Positions 48,725 to 59,664 of a stretch of 64,000 nucleotides of DNA are shown piece by piece. Each line of letters begins with the position of its first letter. Positions within the stretch are counted from its first letter, which is position 1. Location: contig NC_135362.1 of NCBI RefSeq assembly GCF_051622035.1, forward strand, positions 9,551,501 through 9,615,500, written 5' to 3'. The position numbers and the translations under genes are program-made. The DNA comes from Arctopsyche grandis. Taxonomy: Eukaryota; Arthropoda; Insecta; Trichoptera; Hydropsychidae. Under the pieces are notes generated by a model. That model was not told the origin of the DNA. It did no database searches and was given only the letters and a program-made list of their open reading frames with translations.

Positions 48725-50738
48725 GGTTGAAATCTGTATAATTGCTAAGTTTAATATATCGCAGTAATAAAACTGTTTAATTGAAAATTCTTATACAGAA
48801 GATTCCCATACACAAATTAACTAAAGATCAGGTCAAGGTACCTCAATTTATGTTTTGAATCAATTTTGTGTAGGGGTTATATGATAATGAATAAAATAGT
48901 TAAATAAACACCAATTAAATATCCAAAAAAAGTAAATTTTCGTAGTTTTAAGACTCACCAGTAAAGACAGCTCAACTGACAGACACAGCAGCTGACAGCG
49001 TGAACTTTCGCGCCTTTATCAGGCATTTGGTCGAAAGATATCAAAACATATCGTCCATCTCGTAATTTCTATATGTATATGAAAATTGATCAAGTATAAT
49101 AGCTACCCTTATTTAAAATATCGGATAAACTTTAGAATCACTAAAGCATTTATAGAAAATTCATCTTGGTGTTGTGGAACCAGAAATATTTTGAAATCGT
49201 TTTCGTTCTGTCGTGTGGATTCGACCCTCTTTTTACACACCGATACTCCGAAATACTGCCGATCGCTTCGTATGCGAAGTTGCATTTCTTCGTTACATAC
49301 TGGAAAAGTTGGAATATCACCGACTATTACTTTTTGGATTAGCCACGATATCATTTCTTCGCGATTGTCTAATATTCTTAAAGTTGAGAACATAATGAAC
49401 ATGAGATTCTTGGGGGAAAAAATAGCGGTTTTTTTTACGTAAATACGCATTTTACTTATACAGTAAACACGCATTTTTTGCCGGTATTCAGCCGGTACGG
49501 TATGTATTTAAAGTGGCGCCAAAATATCCTTTATTCCGTAAACACATTAATAAAAACGTTAGGTCTGTTCATACCTATCCAGCACGACCCGTATCCTGCA
49601 GGCGTATTCATACTCCATTCGCGCATGCGCATTTACGCATTCATGCGCGTCTATATAGAATGTACTGAAGAATACTATCCGCACTTGCATGACACCTGCA
49701 GGATACGGGTCGTGCTGGATAGGTATGAACAGACCTTTATGCGACATTAAATTTACGTTTTAATTTTAAAATAATAATTTCCAAATGATGCGTCATAAAC
49801 GGATAATTGATTTTTGAATAATTGGATTATTAGTCACATTGCGATCGTCCAAAAGACAATTTTTGCCACGAAAATCGCGAATATGGAATAATGGCACTCG
49901 AGTTCTCGTTAGTATGATAGTTATCGCTAGTATGAAGGACTTTTCGGCTGCCAGATGTTCCGTTATAGAGATTTTAGTGACTTTTGGTTCAGTTCCGAAT
50001 CCGGATTCCTTTTTCAGTTCCAGTTCCGGACTCCTATTTTAGTTGAAAATTACGATTCCTGCTTCAATTCCAATTCCCGACCCCTGTTTCAGTTCCGATT
50101 CCCGATTCTAATTCATTATTACTACACGTATTGTAACTTTATTTTAAATCATGTATCAATTTGTTTCCGACACCACCCGTCGAAATTTCAACGGGCACAG
50201 CACTAGTCCAATTATAAATACCGGTTCCGAATATGTAGTGGGATGTGATGCGATGACGTTGACTAGTTTCTCGCTCGTGCTTCAACCGGTGTGGCGTATA
50301 CTTGGTTTGTACTCGAACTTCCCTGTATTTATTTGTATTATATTGTAACTTACATACATTTATTCGGTATAATTAAAATATAGATTTACCAATTACATAT
50401 ATTTAGATAAATCGCTTATCAATACGTTATTTTTGTAGTGATTATTGCATGGCATTTATTTTATTAAAACATCTACATACTTCTATTCATATACAAGAGC
50501 AAATATTAATTTATGTTATAATAAATGTACTCTCATATGATTAAAATGACAATATTCCTATCGTTTCGAGTTTTTAATGTTCATGTAACTGTTTGCTACT
50601 AATCCGTTATCTATATGATGAAAGTGAACCAATAAACAGCATTTTTCATATGGAAAGCAGTATCTAATATAATATTTATAAAATGCACAATACTTGCCAA
50701 ACACTATCCTTATGATATGAATTTCAGATTAATAAAAA
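48725..50738. other. Intergenic region ORC1-GST with MITEs
   Basis: 49559-49737 is a small element whose 44-bp inverted ends contain TTCATACCTATCCAGCACGA; a disrupted copy surrounds the hAT element at 20.4/23.5 kb. About 49825-49980 is a relative of the 'GGTCAC' MITE family (GGATTATTAGTCACATTGCG, TTAGTGACTTTTGG). 49980-50115 is a short minisatellite of CAGTTCC(G/A)-type units. 50215-50738 is GST upstream sequence duplicated at 53295-53815. No other gene is seen. Confidence 0.6.
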
Positions 50739-51541
50739 ATGCCTGTAACGCTGTATCACTTTGCACCAAGTGCTCCGTCTCGAAGCTCTCTTCTAACGGC
50801 ACGCGCCCTAAAATTGGATGTCGACGTGAAAATAGTGAATCTTTTCACCAAAGAACAACTGAAGCCAGAGTTCATTGCGATAAATCCTCAACACTGCATT
50901 CCTACATTGAAAGATGATGATTTTGTACTGTGGGAGAGCCGTGCCATAAATTCGTACCTCGTCAATAAGTATGCTGCAAATAGTGATCTGTATCCTCAAA
51001 GTGATACGCGCACCACTGCGACCATCAATCGTTTACTTTATTTCGATGCAGGTTCTCTCTATCCTGCTATTAGAGCTATTTGTGTAAGCAGTCTTAGATT
51101 ATCCTACTATTTCATGTTTATTTTTCATTGGTGATTTAATTTGTGTGTTAGTTTCCAGTACTATTTATGGGCGAGACGAAAATCTCCAAAGATAAAAGAG
51201 ATAAGCTGAACGAAGTGTTTGCACATTTAAACACATTTCTTGAAGGTTGTGATTGGGTCGCTAAAGGAAGTAATTACACCATAGCGGACATCGCAATCGC
51301 TGCATCAGTTTCAAGCATTGTGGTAAGTTGAAATCGAATATGCGGTCTTTTTTGAAATTGTAAAATTTTAAACCCTGTTTGTTATTTTTAGGCGGTGGGT
51401 TGGAATTTAACACCGTTTCCAAATGTGAAGAAATGGTTTGATAAATGTTGTGCTACTCTTCCTGGATATGAAGAAAATAAGGAAGGAGCAGAAATATTCG
51501 GAAATGCTGTCAGCAGCAAATTAGATAAAGGAGAAATTTAA
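50739..51541 (+). CDS. Delta-class glutathione S-transferase, copy 1
   Basis: Cytosolic enzyme that conjugates glutathione to electrophiles (insecticides, plant toxins, lipid peroxidation products). Exons 50739-51083, 51152-51322 and 51392-51541 give 221 aa, the normal GST length. The N-terminal thioredoxin fold starts MPVTLYHFAPSAPSRSSLL, with the catalytic Ser likely in SAPSRS. It continues with NPQHCIPTLKDDDFVLWESR, where the cis-Pro and the Glu-Ser of WESRAI bind glutathione. The helical domain contains FLEGCDWVAKGSNYTIADIA (N-capping and helix 6 signature). The pattern is insect Delta rather than Epsilon. Intron 1 uses GTAAGC and an acceptor ...GTTAG followed by TTTCCAGTACTATTT, giving FPVLFMGE. 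A close tandem paralogue lies at 53816. Confidence 0.95.
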
Positions 51542-51865
51542 GTGTCCTTTATTTGAAATTGTAATAAAGCTTGCTTTAATATTATACTAACATGCATATA
51601 ATAAATGAAATTTACATATTTTTCTAAAATATACACATGAATCTTATTTATTTATAATTTGTGGCCCTCAGATTTTTTCCCAATAAGGATCATTGATGAA
51701 AAAAGGTTAAATTATAAATATTAGTTCTGAATAGTGGGATGTAGTGATATCTTCTTAAATACTTTTGACAAACTGATATCCACTGAAGCTGCTTTACATT
51801 TAGTATTGTTAAATATGCACAAATTTAGTACAACTTTTCAATATAAGTAATTAAAATATAATATA
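51542..51865 (+). other. GST copy 1 3' flank (duplicated)
   Basis: Closely matches the sequence after GST copy 2 (54719-55035), including AGTGTCCTTTATTTG and TTTTTTCCCAATAAGGATC. It contains AATAAA-like signals. This marks the right side of the tandem duplication unit. Confidence 0.75.
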
Positions 51866-52136
51866 CAAGTGGTTTTACCCGGCTTCTAATAACATGGCTA
51901 ATCTAATAGTTTAACATGGCTAATCTAATAGTAAACATAAATTATTTTTTTTATTAAATTTATTTGAACTGAGAAGAAGTAATATTTAACGACAGTCAAT
52001 CAGAAATGAATTTACACACACAACGAATGGTTTTTTTGAACCGGAACTGAAAAAAAACCTGATCCGGAACTGAAACAGTAATCTGGATCCAGAATTGAAA
52101 AAGGTATCTGTATTCGGAACTGAAACAGTTATTGAG
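51866..52136. repeat. Diverged ACTAG-headed repeat with GGAACTGAAA minisatellite
   Basis: The head GTGGTTTTACCCGGCTTCTAA and a duplicated CATGGCTAATCTAATAG resemble the ACTAGCTG family head. It ends in several units of (C)CGGAACTGAAA. It abuts the ORC1 fragment directly. A related, inverted element is at 56225-56480. Confidence 0.55.
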
Positions 52137-52437
52137 ATATCTTCATTTGTACGAACTTTTCATGAATCACTATTATTTACTAATGACCCAGATGAAATGC
52201 TTCGTTTTTGTGGGGTTCTAGGAACATTTTGACTATATGAAAATTATTTTCTTTCGTCATCCAAAACAGTTTGAAGAATTCTTTTTCTCTTATCAATTAT
52301 ATTTGAGATCTGGAAATATATACTGGCTCTTTCTCGGGAAAGCTTTTTAGGACTTCTGAAACGACAGCCGTCGTTGGCATTTTAACAATGTCGCACTTTT
52401 TAAAAAAAGTTTCAATGTAGACATCTTTATCATAAAG
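52137..52437 (-). pseudogene. ORC1 exon 3 fragment (duplicated, non-functional)
   Basis: The minus strand reads [20 protein letters not shown], then EVLKSFPEKEPVYISRSQI, matching ORC1 residues encoded at about 47886-48210. Sequence between the matching blocks is shortened and diverged, and there are no flanking exons. Orientation and order relative to the downstream GST are the same as for the true ORC1 and GST copy 1, so it is probably the left edge of a tandem duplication. Confidence 0.88.
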
Positions 52438-53294
52438 GCCATATAATATTTGAATAATATATCGAATGGATAATAGAAACATGATTCCCAAAATTTCAAA
52501 CGATTTTCTGCCATTTTGCTCCACCATGCATGTTTTCAAACATCCGGCACCAATGTAGCCATTCAGAAAAATTGTTTCATCTCCGAGGGGCTGCTTTTAT
52601 ATTACCTAAGCAAAGATATAACGAGTGAAGTGAGTAATTAAATTTCCAACGTTGACCAAACCACGTAAAATGGCAAAGTTTCGAAACGATCGCAAAACTG
52701 TAGGAATAGAAACTGAATCGTTTGCGAAGTAAAACATAGAAAAGCCTTGTGAAAAATTCAAATTTCAAACGCGTCTAAAACGATATTTTTTCTCCGTCGT
52801 AATGGCGGAGGATACATTTACTTATATTGATGACCAAAATGAGCAATATGGCAAAGTATGAAAACGATCAGATAAGAGGCAAATATTTTCTTGAATTGTA
52901 ATCGTAAGTGAAGCTGAAAGGAGGTATGTAATATGTAAAAAAGCACAATTTTCAACAACAACTATAGAACGGGAGATGATAATGTGGTTACCTTTAAATT
53001 AGCTGTAAAAAGCTAATTTTTTTCAGGAATTGCCTTTGCGAATCATAAACGATATAATAATTTAATTATGGAAAAAGCCGAAAAAAATCATTCGAGCTCC
53101 TCAAACGAGTTATTTTATAATTTTGAACGAAATATCTTTGAACGACAGGTCTGTGTACCATCGGTCGTGATGAACTATCGTAAGCGAGTTGTGAACCAAC
53201 CGTCCGTGATCGAAGCGTCAGTGAGCAAAGTGTTGGTGAGCGAGATGGTGGTAAACAAAATGCCTTGAGCGAAACATCTATGAACGAGATGTCG
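52438..53294. other. Unassigned spacer between ORC1 fragment and GST copy 2
   Basis: About 0.86 kb with no counterpart that I can see between ORC1 and GST copy 1. A short ORF (53068-53268) has repeated codons (ASVSKVLVSEMVVNKM) but no recognisable domain. I infer inserted or diverged DNA. Confidence 0.4.
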
Positions 53295-53815
53295 TGTCAC
53301 CGTTCCAAATGCATATGTAATGGGATGCAACGCAATGTCGTTGACTAGTTTCTCGCTTGGGCTTCGACCGGTATGGTGTATAGTTGGTATGTACACGAAT
53401 TTCCCTGTATTTATTTATATTATATTGTAACTTACATATGTGTATCCGGTATAACTAAAATATAGATTTACCATTAAATATATTTAGATAAATCGCGTAC
53501 CAATACTTTATTTTTGTAGTGATTATCGCATGGCATATATTTTATCAAAACATCTACTTCTATTCATATACAAGAGCAAATATTAATTTATGTTATAATA
53601 AATGTACTCTCATATGCTTAAAATGACAATATTCCTATCGTTTCAAGTTTTTAATGTTCATGTAACTGTTTGCTACTAATCCGTTATCTATATTATGAAA
53701 GTGAACTAATTAATAGCATTTTTCATATGGACAGCAGTATATAATATAATATTTATAAAATACACAATACTTGTCAAACAATATCCTTATGATATGAATT
53801 TCAGATTAATAAAAA

Positions 53816-54718
53816 ATGCCTGTAACGCTGTATCACTTTGCACCAAGTGCTCCGTCTCGAAGCTCTCTTCTGACGGCACGCGCTCTGAAATTGGACGTCG
53901 ACGTGAAAATAGTGAATCTTTACGCCAAAGAACAACTGAAGCCAGAGTTCATTTCGATAAATCCTCAACACTGCATTCCTACATTGAAAGATGACGATTT
54001 TGTACTGTGGGAGAGCCGTGCCATAAATTCGTACCTCGTCAATAAGTATGCTGCAAATAGTGATCTGTATCCTCAAAGTGATACGCGCACCACTGCGACC
54101 ATCAATCGTTTACTTTATTTCGATGCAGGTTCTCTCTATCCTGCTATTAGAGCCATTTGTGTAAGCAGTCTTGGATTATCCTACTACTTCATATTTATTT
54201 TTTTATTGGTGATTTAATTAGTGTGTTATTTTCCAGTACTATTTATGAGCGAGACGAAAATCTCCAAAGATAAAAGAGATAAGTTGAACGAAGTGTTTGC
54301 ACATTTAAACACATTTCTTGAAGGTTGTGATTGGGTCGCTAAAGGAAGTAATTACACCATAGCGGACATCGCAATCGCTGCATCAGTTTCAAGCATTGTG
54401 GTAAGTTCAAATCGAATATGATCAGTAGATCAGTAGCTATTAAATACATATAAGATGTATTGTGAACATAATTTCGTAATAATAAAAAGCATTTAAAAAT
54501 CAAAATCAAATCGAATATGAGGTCTTTTTAAAAATTGTAATATTTAAAACTCTGTTTGTTATTTTTAGGCGGCAGGTTGGGATTTAACACCGTTTCCAAA
54601 TATGAAGAGATGGTTTGATAAATGTTGCGCTACTCTTCCTGGATATGAAGATAATAAGGAAGCAGCAGAAATGTATGGAAATGCTGTCAGGAGCAAATTA
54701 GATAAAGGAGAAATTTAA
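53816..54718 (+). CDS. Delta-class glutathione S-transferase, copy 2
   Basis: Near-identical paralogue of copy 1. Exon 1 is 53816-54160, exon 2 about 54233-54400 and exon 3 54569-54718. It keeps NPQHCIPTLKDDDFVLWESR and FLEGCDWVAKGSNYTIADIA. Differences are few (LYAKEQ for LFTKEQ, MSETK for MGETK, RRWFDK-type changes near the C terminus). The point at issue is intron 1: the AG that gives the in-frame acceptor in copy 1 (GTTAG) reads GTTAT here. The remaining AG (TTTCCAG) is in phase only if a weaker donor 2 nt upstream (T|GTGTAA) is used, which would give AILLFMSE. Function therefore depends on which splice pair is used. The promoter region is duplicated from copy 1. Confidence 0.85.
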
Positions 54719-55035
54719 GTGTCCTTTATTTGAAAATGTAATCAAGCTTGCATTAATATTATACTAACATGCATATAGTATATGAAATTTACATATTTTT
54801 CTAAAATATACACATGAATCTTATTTATTTAGAATTTGTGACCCTCAGATTTTTTCCCAATAAGGATCATTGATGAAAAAAGGTTAAATTATAAATATTA
54901 GTTCTGAATAGTGGGATGTAGTGATATCTACTTAAATACTTATGAAAAACCTATATGCACTGAAACTTCCTTACAGTATTGTTAAATATGCACACGTTCA
55001 GTACAACTTTTCGATATAAGTAATTAAAATATATA

Positions 55036-55489
55036 CATATATAGTCAGAGAAATGTTTATTATAACATTTTTCTGTATATGTAGTATAATTCAAATATAA
55101 TAAATAAATCTTAACATTGCTGGTTTCTTTACATTAAATTGTTACTTTGTATAGTGATTTGAATAATAGAGCTGTTTTCTATTTTTTTTTTGTATATTCA
55201 AGAAATAATCTTATCTTTCAACGTTTATGTCTGTTTAGTACCTACCTGTAATCTATAATTTATGGTAAGTCAATAAATAATGAATTTTATGATAACAATA
55301 GTATTATATTATACAATATTCTGATCCATAATTTGGAATTTTTTATGATAATCTCCACTCTTAAATAATTACAGCAATATATCATCATATCATATATACA
55401 TATAATACATATATAATATCGCTATTCTGTGTTTCTGTGTAAGATAACGCTCGACGCACTATAATAGTCGGTTCGATTCGACATACATA
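55036..55489. other. Intergenic, nothing recognised
   Basis: AT-rich sequence after the GST copy 2 flank. No ORF, element end or RNA gene is seen. Confidence 0.5.
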
Positions 55490-56260
55490 TTATTTATTTA
55501 TTTATTTGTACAGGTAAAAACCCATTTAAGTAAATCATATAATATAAATCAAAGAAAACGATATCAATAGAAAAAGTAGTGAAAAACAATAATATGCGGT
55601 TTTATCACATGACATACTTATACATATGACAAAAAACATAGAACATACGTATAAATGAAAAAAATATATGGTAAAATCATAATATTATGGAAAAACAATA
55701 TTTTGGATGGATCTTATAAACCGACCAAAAGTAATACTAAATATGTCGATGTCCGTCTGATCAGCTATATGGTTAAATAACCCTACGGCTGTGCATATAG
55801 GAGTATTTAAAAGAATTATAATACTTCTAATAATACTAAAATAATTTTCGGGTGTATAGAAAGTGAATTCGCTAAGAATTGGTGGATAATAAATATTTCC
55901 ACAAAGAACAAGGAACATGTGTCGTAATAATAAAATGCGACGACGAGATTCGAGACTGACTAAGCCCGTCATTCCCCAAATACACTTGCTTGGATATAAC
56001 CAAAGGTAGTATCCATATATTTTATAATACAGAAATTTTTGTGAACTTTTTCTAATAAATTAATATACAATTTTTTGTTAGGTGACCAAATTATGCACTT
56101 ATGCACAAATATGATCGTCATAGGTTATAATTTCCTTATATATTTTTATGTCATCTGCAAAAAGAAGTATTTGGGAGTTTTTGACAACAGATGCAATATA
56201 TCATTAATAAAAATATTAAATAATAAAGGTCCAAAGTTGGAACCTCTGGAACTGAAACAG
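55490..56260 (-). pseudogene. LINE remnant (reverse transcriptase pieces)
   Basis: The minus strand has LGPLLF-like RT traces at 56260-56080 (GSNFGPLLFNIFINDI, then an LQMT that replaces the YADD region, with stops). At 55972-55685 it has the C-terminal region GLVSLESRRRILLLRHMFLV and IDIFSITFGRFIRSIQNIVF. GTTTTTACCTGTAC-like sequence at the 3' end resembles the tail of the LINE at 27.3 kb. The middle is missing, with several stops and frame breaks. Confidence 0.75.
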
Positions 56261-56480
56261 GATTCTGGATAGGGAACTGAAAAAGGAATCAGTAGCTAGA
56301 CTTAAAAACTTATCCGGATTCCTTTTTCAGTTCTGGATTCGGATTCCTTTTACGATTCTGGACTCGGATTCCTGTTTCAGTTCCGGAATAAAAAACAAAT
56401 GAATGTTTACTATTACATTAGCCATGTTTAAGAGGTTTTTATTACAAATACCGTGCAAAGCCGGGTAAAACCACTAGTTA
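56225..56480. repeat. ACTAGTGG-ended repeat with CAGTTCCGGA minisatellite
   Basis: Units of GGAACTGAAA/TTTCAGTTCCGGATTC in both orientations are followed by an inverted head that ends GCCGGGTAAAACCACTAGT near 56478. This is a diverged relative of the ACTAGCTG family and of 51866-52136. Confidence 0.6.
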
Positions 56481-56680
56481 AATATATTTAAAAGGCATTT
56501 GATAAAAATTCGACCATGTGCGGATCAAACAGGACTGAGACATTATTTTTATTTAATAACTTAATATGCCAACACTCAAGTGATGATTTTTCAACGGGTA
56601 AAACACCAGTTTATATATAATACCTATCATAAAATGTATTTGTTGCTGTTTAGAGGTCTTTTGCAAAATATTGATAAAAT

Positions 56681-57300
56681 GCCCGTAGCGCTAGTGATAC
56701 TCCACACAAAGTCCTCCGTCACGAAGTTGTCTCCTAATGTCACATGCTTTGATATTGGATATCAACGCCTAAATTCGTTATGATACATCCTTAACGGGTC
56801 TACGTGACGAGCCAGAATGATAAATTACAGAAAACACAAATATCGGAACGCAAAGATCGAAAATCGAAAGATCTTAAGTCGAAAGATCAAAAAAAAAAGG
56901 GTGCATGGTAAACGGTACATACTCACTTAATTTGCGCGAGCAGGGTACAACAGGAACAAGAGGAACAGGCTTTTCCTCCCGTATTCTGCGCGCGCACATT
57001 AATACGGGAGGAAAAGCTTGTTCCTGTTGTATCCTACTCGCGCAAATTAATTGAGTATGTACCGTTTACCATGCAGCCTTTTTTTTGATCTTTCGACTTA
57101 AGATCTTTCGATTTTCGATCTTTGCCTTCTGATATTTGCGTTTTCTGTAATTTAACATTCTGGCTCGTCACGGAGACCGATCCTTAACAATGCATACCTT
57201 CGGTCAAGGATAGCGATTTCATACACTGGGGGAGTTGTGTGATGAATGCATTCCTCGTCAATAAGTATGCTGCAAATAGCTGACAGCAATCCAATCAGTT
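56681..57300 (+). pseudogene. GST pseudogene interrupted by a MITE
   Basis: ATG 56681 opens MPVALVILHTKSSVTKLSPN, a degraded version of the Delta GST start (MPVTLYHFAPSAPSRSSLL), aligning base by base with frame breaks. After a MITE (56796-57180), GST sequence resumes with traces of NPQHCIPTL, then TGGGGGAGTTGTGTGATGAA and ATTCCTCGTCAATAAGTATG (the SYLVNKYAAN region). Exons 2 and 3 are not recognisable. It is clearly older than the copy 1/copy 2 duplication. Confidence 0.85.
56796..57180. mobile_element. Palindromic MITE with 8-bp target duplication (family H, copy 2)
   Basis: 385 bp flanked by TCCTTAAC at 56788-56795 and 57181-57188. Same arms as 8071-8464 (CAAAGATCGAAAATCGAAAG and facing TTCCTCCCGTATT). 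Terminal (G)GGTCT(A/C)CGTGAC is inverted at the other end. It sits inside the GST pseudogene. Confidence 0.85.
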
Positions 57301-57680
57301 TTAAAGATTGTGGTAAATTTAAGTTAAATATTAAGTAATCTTTTGAAAACACTTTATAAAAGGAAAATTATTAAGTGGTGAAAATGCTTGGATATGTTAG
57401 AAGCTAATTATCATAGATAAAGGAGACATTTATTTATTTTATTTGATAATGTAATCAAACTTGTATTCACATACATATATGTAATATGTGAAATTGATGT
57501 GTTTTGTTAAATTACTCGTGTATCATTTAATAGCAATTCTATCAACTTTAAGATTCAAATAAAAGCAATGAAGTTAGGAATGTTTTATTGAAATTTATAA
57601 TACAAATATTACAATAGAATTTCAAACTTTCACAATTAAATATATTATATTGTACATATTTTGACGATAAATAATTTTAA

Positions 57681-58322
57681 CTATCCATTTCTAGAAAATT
57701 TTAGAACTTTTAACTTTTCGTTCCAAGCTTTCCTTTTTACGACAATAGTAGTGTCGAATAGCATATCTGACATTATATTCGTTATTTCCTCAGGTTTATT
57801 CTCATCAATAACTAACATGTAACAAATACCTTTTTCCGACAGCACGTCAGGCACAATTTTCAAAAAATTATCTATCACCTCTCTTCCCTTGATTCCTCCG
57901 GCCCACGCTCTACTAATTTTGCTACTTTTAATTTCCAAACTCTCGGTTACTACATACGGTGGGTTAAATATCAGTATATCCACACTGTTGGGTCGAATGT
58001 TTTTCATGAGATCTGCATTTATACATTCAATCACAGTGTCGTTTAATTTACTAGTAGCCAAGGTAATTTCGCAAGCCCTTCTATTTATATCTGTGCAAAA
58101 GCAAAAGCAGGATGGAAATACTTTAGAAAAAGCTGTTATGTTAATGCCGCTGCCAGAGCCAACTTCTAAGCAAACCACCGGTTGAAGTTCTTGTATCACA
58201 TCTATTTCCTTTTCCAAAGCGTCCAACATTAAATAGGAATCTTCAGCCGGTTCGTATACAGTCAAGTAGTCGGACTGGGTAATATGCGACAATATTGGAG
58301 TATCCATTAATAATTTAGTCAT
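57681..58322 (-). CDS. N6AMT1: N6AMT1/HEMK2 (eRF1 glutamine methyltransferase)
   Basis: Class I SAM-dependent methyltransferase (yeast Mtq2) that, with TRMT112, methylates the GGQ glutamine of release factor eRF1. It is a single uninterrupted 213-aa ORF, the usual length. It shows the N-terminal family string VYEPAEDSYLMLDALE (about 22-37), SAM motif I LEVGSGSGINI (52-62), the acidic DIN after the second strand (78-80), and the catalytic NPPYV (120-124). ATG 58322 is the only sensible start. The upstream snapin stop is only 35 bp away and that gap holds an AATAAA, so there is hardly room for an independent promoter. It is either co-transcribed with snapin or has a promoter inside snapin. Confidence 0.95.
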   Translation of the reverse strand: MTKLLMDTPILSHITQSDYLTVYEPAEDSYLMLDALEKEIDVIQELQPVVCLEVGSGSGINITAFSKVFPSCFCFCTDINRRACEITLATSKLNDTVIECINADLMKNIRPNSVDILIFNPPYVVTESLEIKSSKISRAWAGGIKGREVIDNFLKIVPDVLSEKGICYMLVIDENKPEEITNIMSDMLFDTTIVVKRKAWNEKLKVLKFSRNG

Positions 58323-58357
58323 TTTTGGTTTTTTTTTATTACTTAGTATTCAATCAA

Positions 58358-58965
58358 TTATTTTTCTTCAATTTGAGAATCAGACACGCCAGATGTCGAA
58401 GCTAATTCTTCCGTTTCCAAAATAATCCTTCTCCTGGCCGACTCTTTTGCAACGGTTTCGTGAATTTTATTCAATCGCTCCTGCAAATAAGATTTACAAA
58501 AAAATTAACAAGAAATTCGTTTGAAATAAAATTTGACAGTTTTTTTCAAATAATAATTACCTGAGAATTTTGCAAGAGTGCAGACACAATTGTGATTTTT
58601 TGTTTACTGACCATCAACTTCTTCACATACTCATCCAATATTGGTAAAGATTTTTGACTTTCTGCAATTTTTTTCAATTCATCCAAAACACTATCTAATT
58701 CCTGTTTCAATTCTAACTGTGAAATCCTGTTTATCAGGCGGAAAATAATATCAGTTCACCACATTCGATACTAACATTACGTATAAATAATTAATGCGCT
58801 TTACCTAGTGGCTCTTACGCGTTCATCCAAACGATCAACAGTGGGTTTAAGTAAGCCCATAAGCCCTTCGGCTAGTGTGTCTCTGGTGGGGTTATCGCAT
58901 AAATTTTCAGTGGTTTCTTCAACGGAAGTGCCAGTACCAGTGCTCTCTGTCTCCACGTCCATCAT
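58358..58965 (-). CDS. snapin: Snapin (BLOC-1/BORC subunit)
   Basis: Small coiled-coil protein of the BLOC-1 and BORC complexes, acting in lysosome positioning, endosomal sorting and synaptic vesicle release. Exons 58965-58805, 58726-58561 and 58480-58358 give 149 aa (human 136). Family strings are NPTRDTLAEGLMGLLKPTVD, LDERVRATR, YVKKLMVSKQKITIVSALLQ and ERLNKIHETVAKESARRR. The body is almost wholly helical with heptad pattern. The start is ATG 58965 or 58962 (MMDVETES); a longer in-frame stretch upstream has no ATG. It is followed 35 bp later by N6AMT1 on the same strand. Confidence 0.93.
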
Positions 58966-59176
58966 ATTCTTACGATCTGAACGAAGACCTTCACCTACGT
59001 CATCACTTTCGTATGGGAATCTCAAAAGTCAGCCCAATTAAGAGCGAAAATTCAAACCAAAATTAAGGCGAATCCCCCAAGTGAACTGTCACTCAAATCA
59101 TTTGGCTGCTGTGTTGCCACACATCAATATTGCAGTGCTGCCACATGTCAACAATTCTGATTATCTACTATATTTG

Positions 59177-59461
59177 GTAAACGGACTACTAGTCATACGT
59201 GAACCAGTCACAGGACAACCGGTCACTCTAGATCGGTCACGCATGATCACCCGTCACACTAAAACTGGTCACGAGAAAACTGGACACACCCTAAAACTAG
59301 TCACGAGAAAACTGGTCACACCATAAAATCGGTCACGAGAAAACTGGTTGACCGATTTTAGGGTGTGACCAGTTTTAGTGTGACGGGTGATCACGTGTGA
59401 CCGATCTAGAGCGACCGGTTGTCCTGTGACCGGTTCACATTTGACTAGTAATCACTGAACC
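59177..59461. mobile_element. 'GGTCAC' MITE, copy C
   Basis: 285 bp flanked by CTATATTT at 59169-59176 and 59462-59469. Ends GGTAAACGGACTACTAGTCA and (inward) GGTTCAGTGATTACTAGTCA. The palindromic interior repeats CTGGTCACGAGAAAACTG. Confidence 0.9.
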
Positions 59462-59471
59462 CTATATTTAT

Positions 59472-59647
59472 GGGTAATTGGACTATTCGTCACATTGCGG
59501 TGCTCACAAAGACAATTTTTGCCATGAAAATCGTGAATACACAATATTTGGCACTCAAGTTCTTCAAGTTAGTATGATGGACTTTTCGGCTGCTAAATGT
59601 TTCGTTATAGAGATTTTAGTGACTTTGTGACCAGTAATCACCGAACC
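59472..59647. mobile_element. 'GGTCAC' family MITE variant, copy D
   Basis: 176 bp flanked by ATATTTAT at 59464-59471 and 59648-59655. It starts GGGTAATTGGACTATTCGTC and ends CAGTAATCACCGAACC. The ends are shared with copy C but the interior is different (GACAATTTTTGCCATGAAAA). It landed two bases into the right target duplication of copy C. Confidence 0.85.
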
Positions 59648-59664
59648 ATATTTATGCTTTTTAG

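Noticed and set aside
58801-59025. Longer snapin start near 59025
   Set aside because: The upstream in-frame extension begins with a TTG, not an ATG; the first ATG in frame is at 58965.
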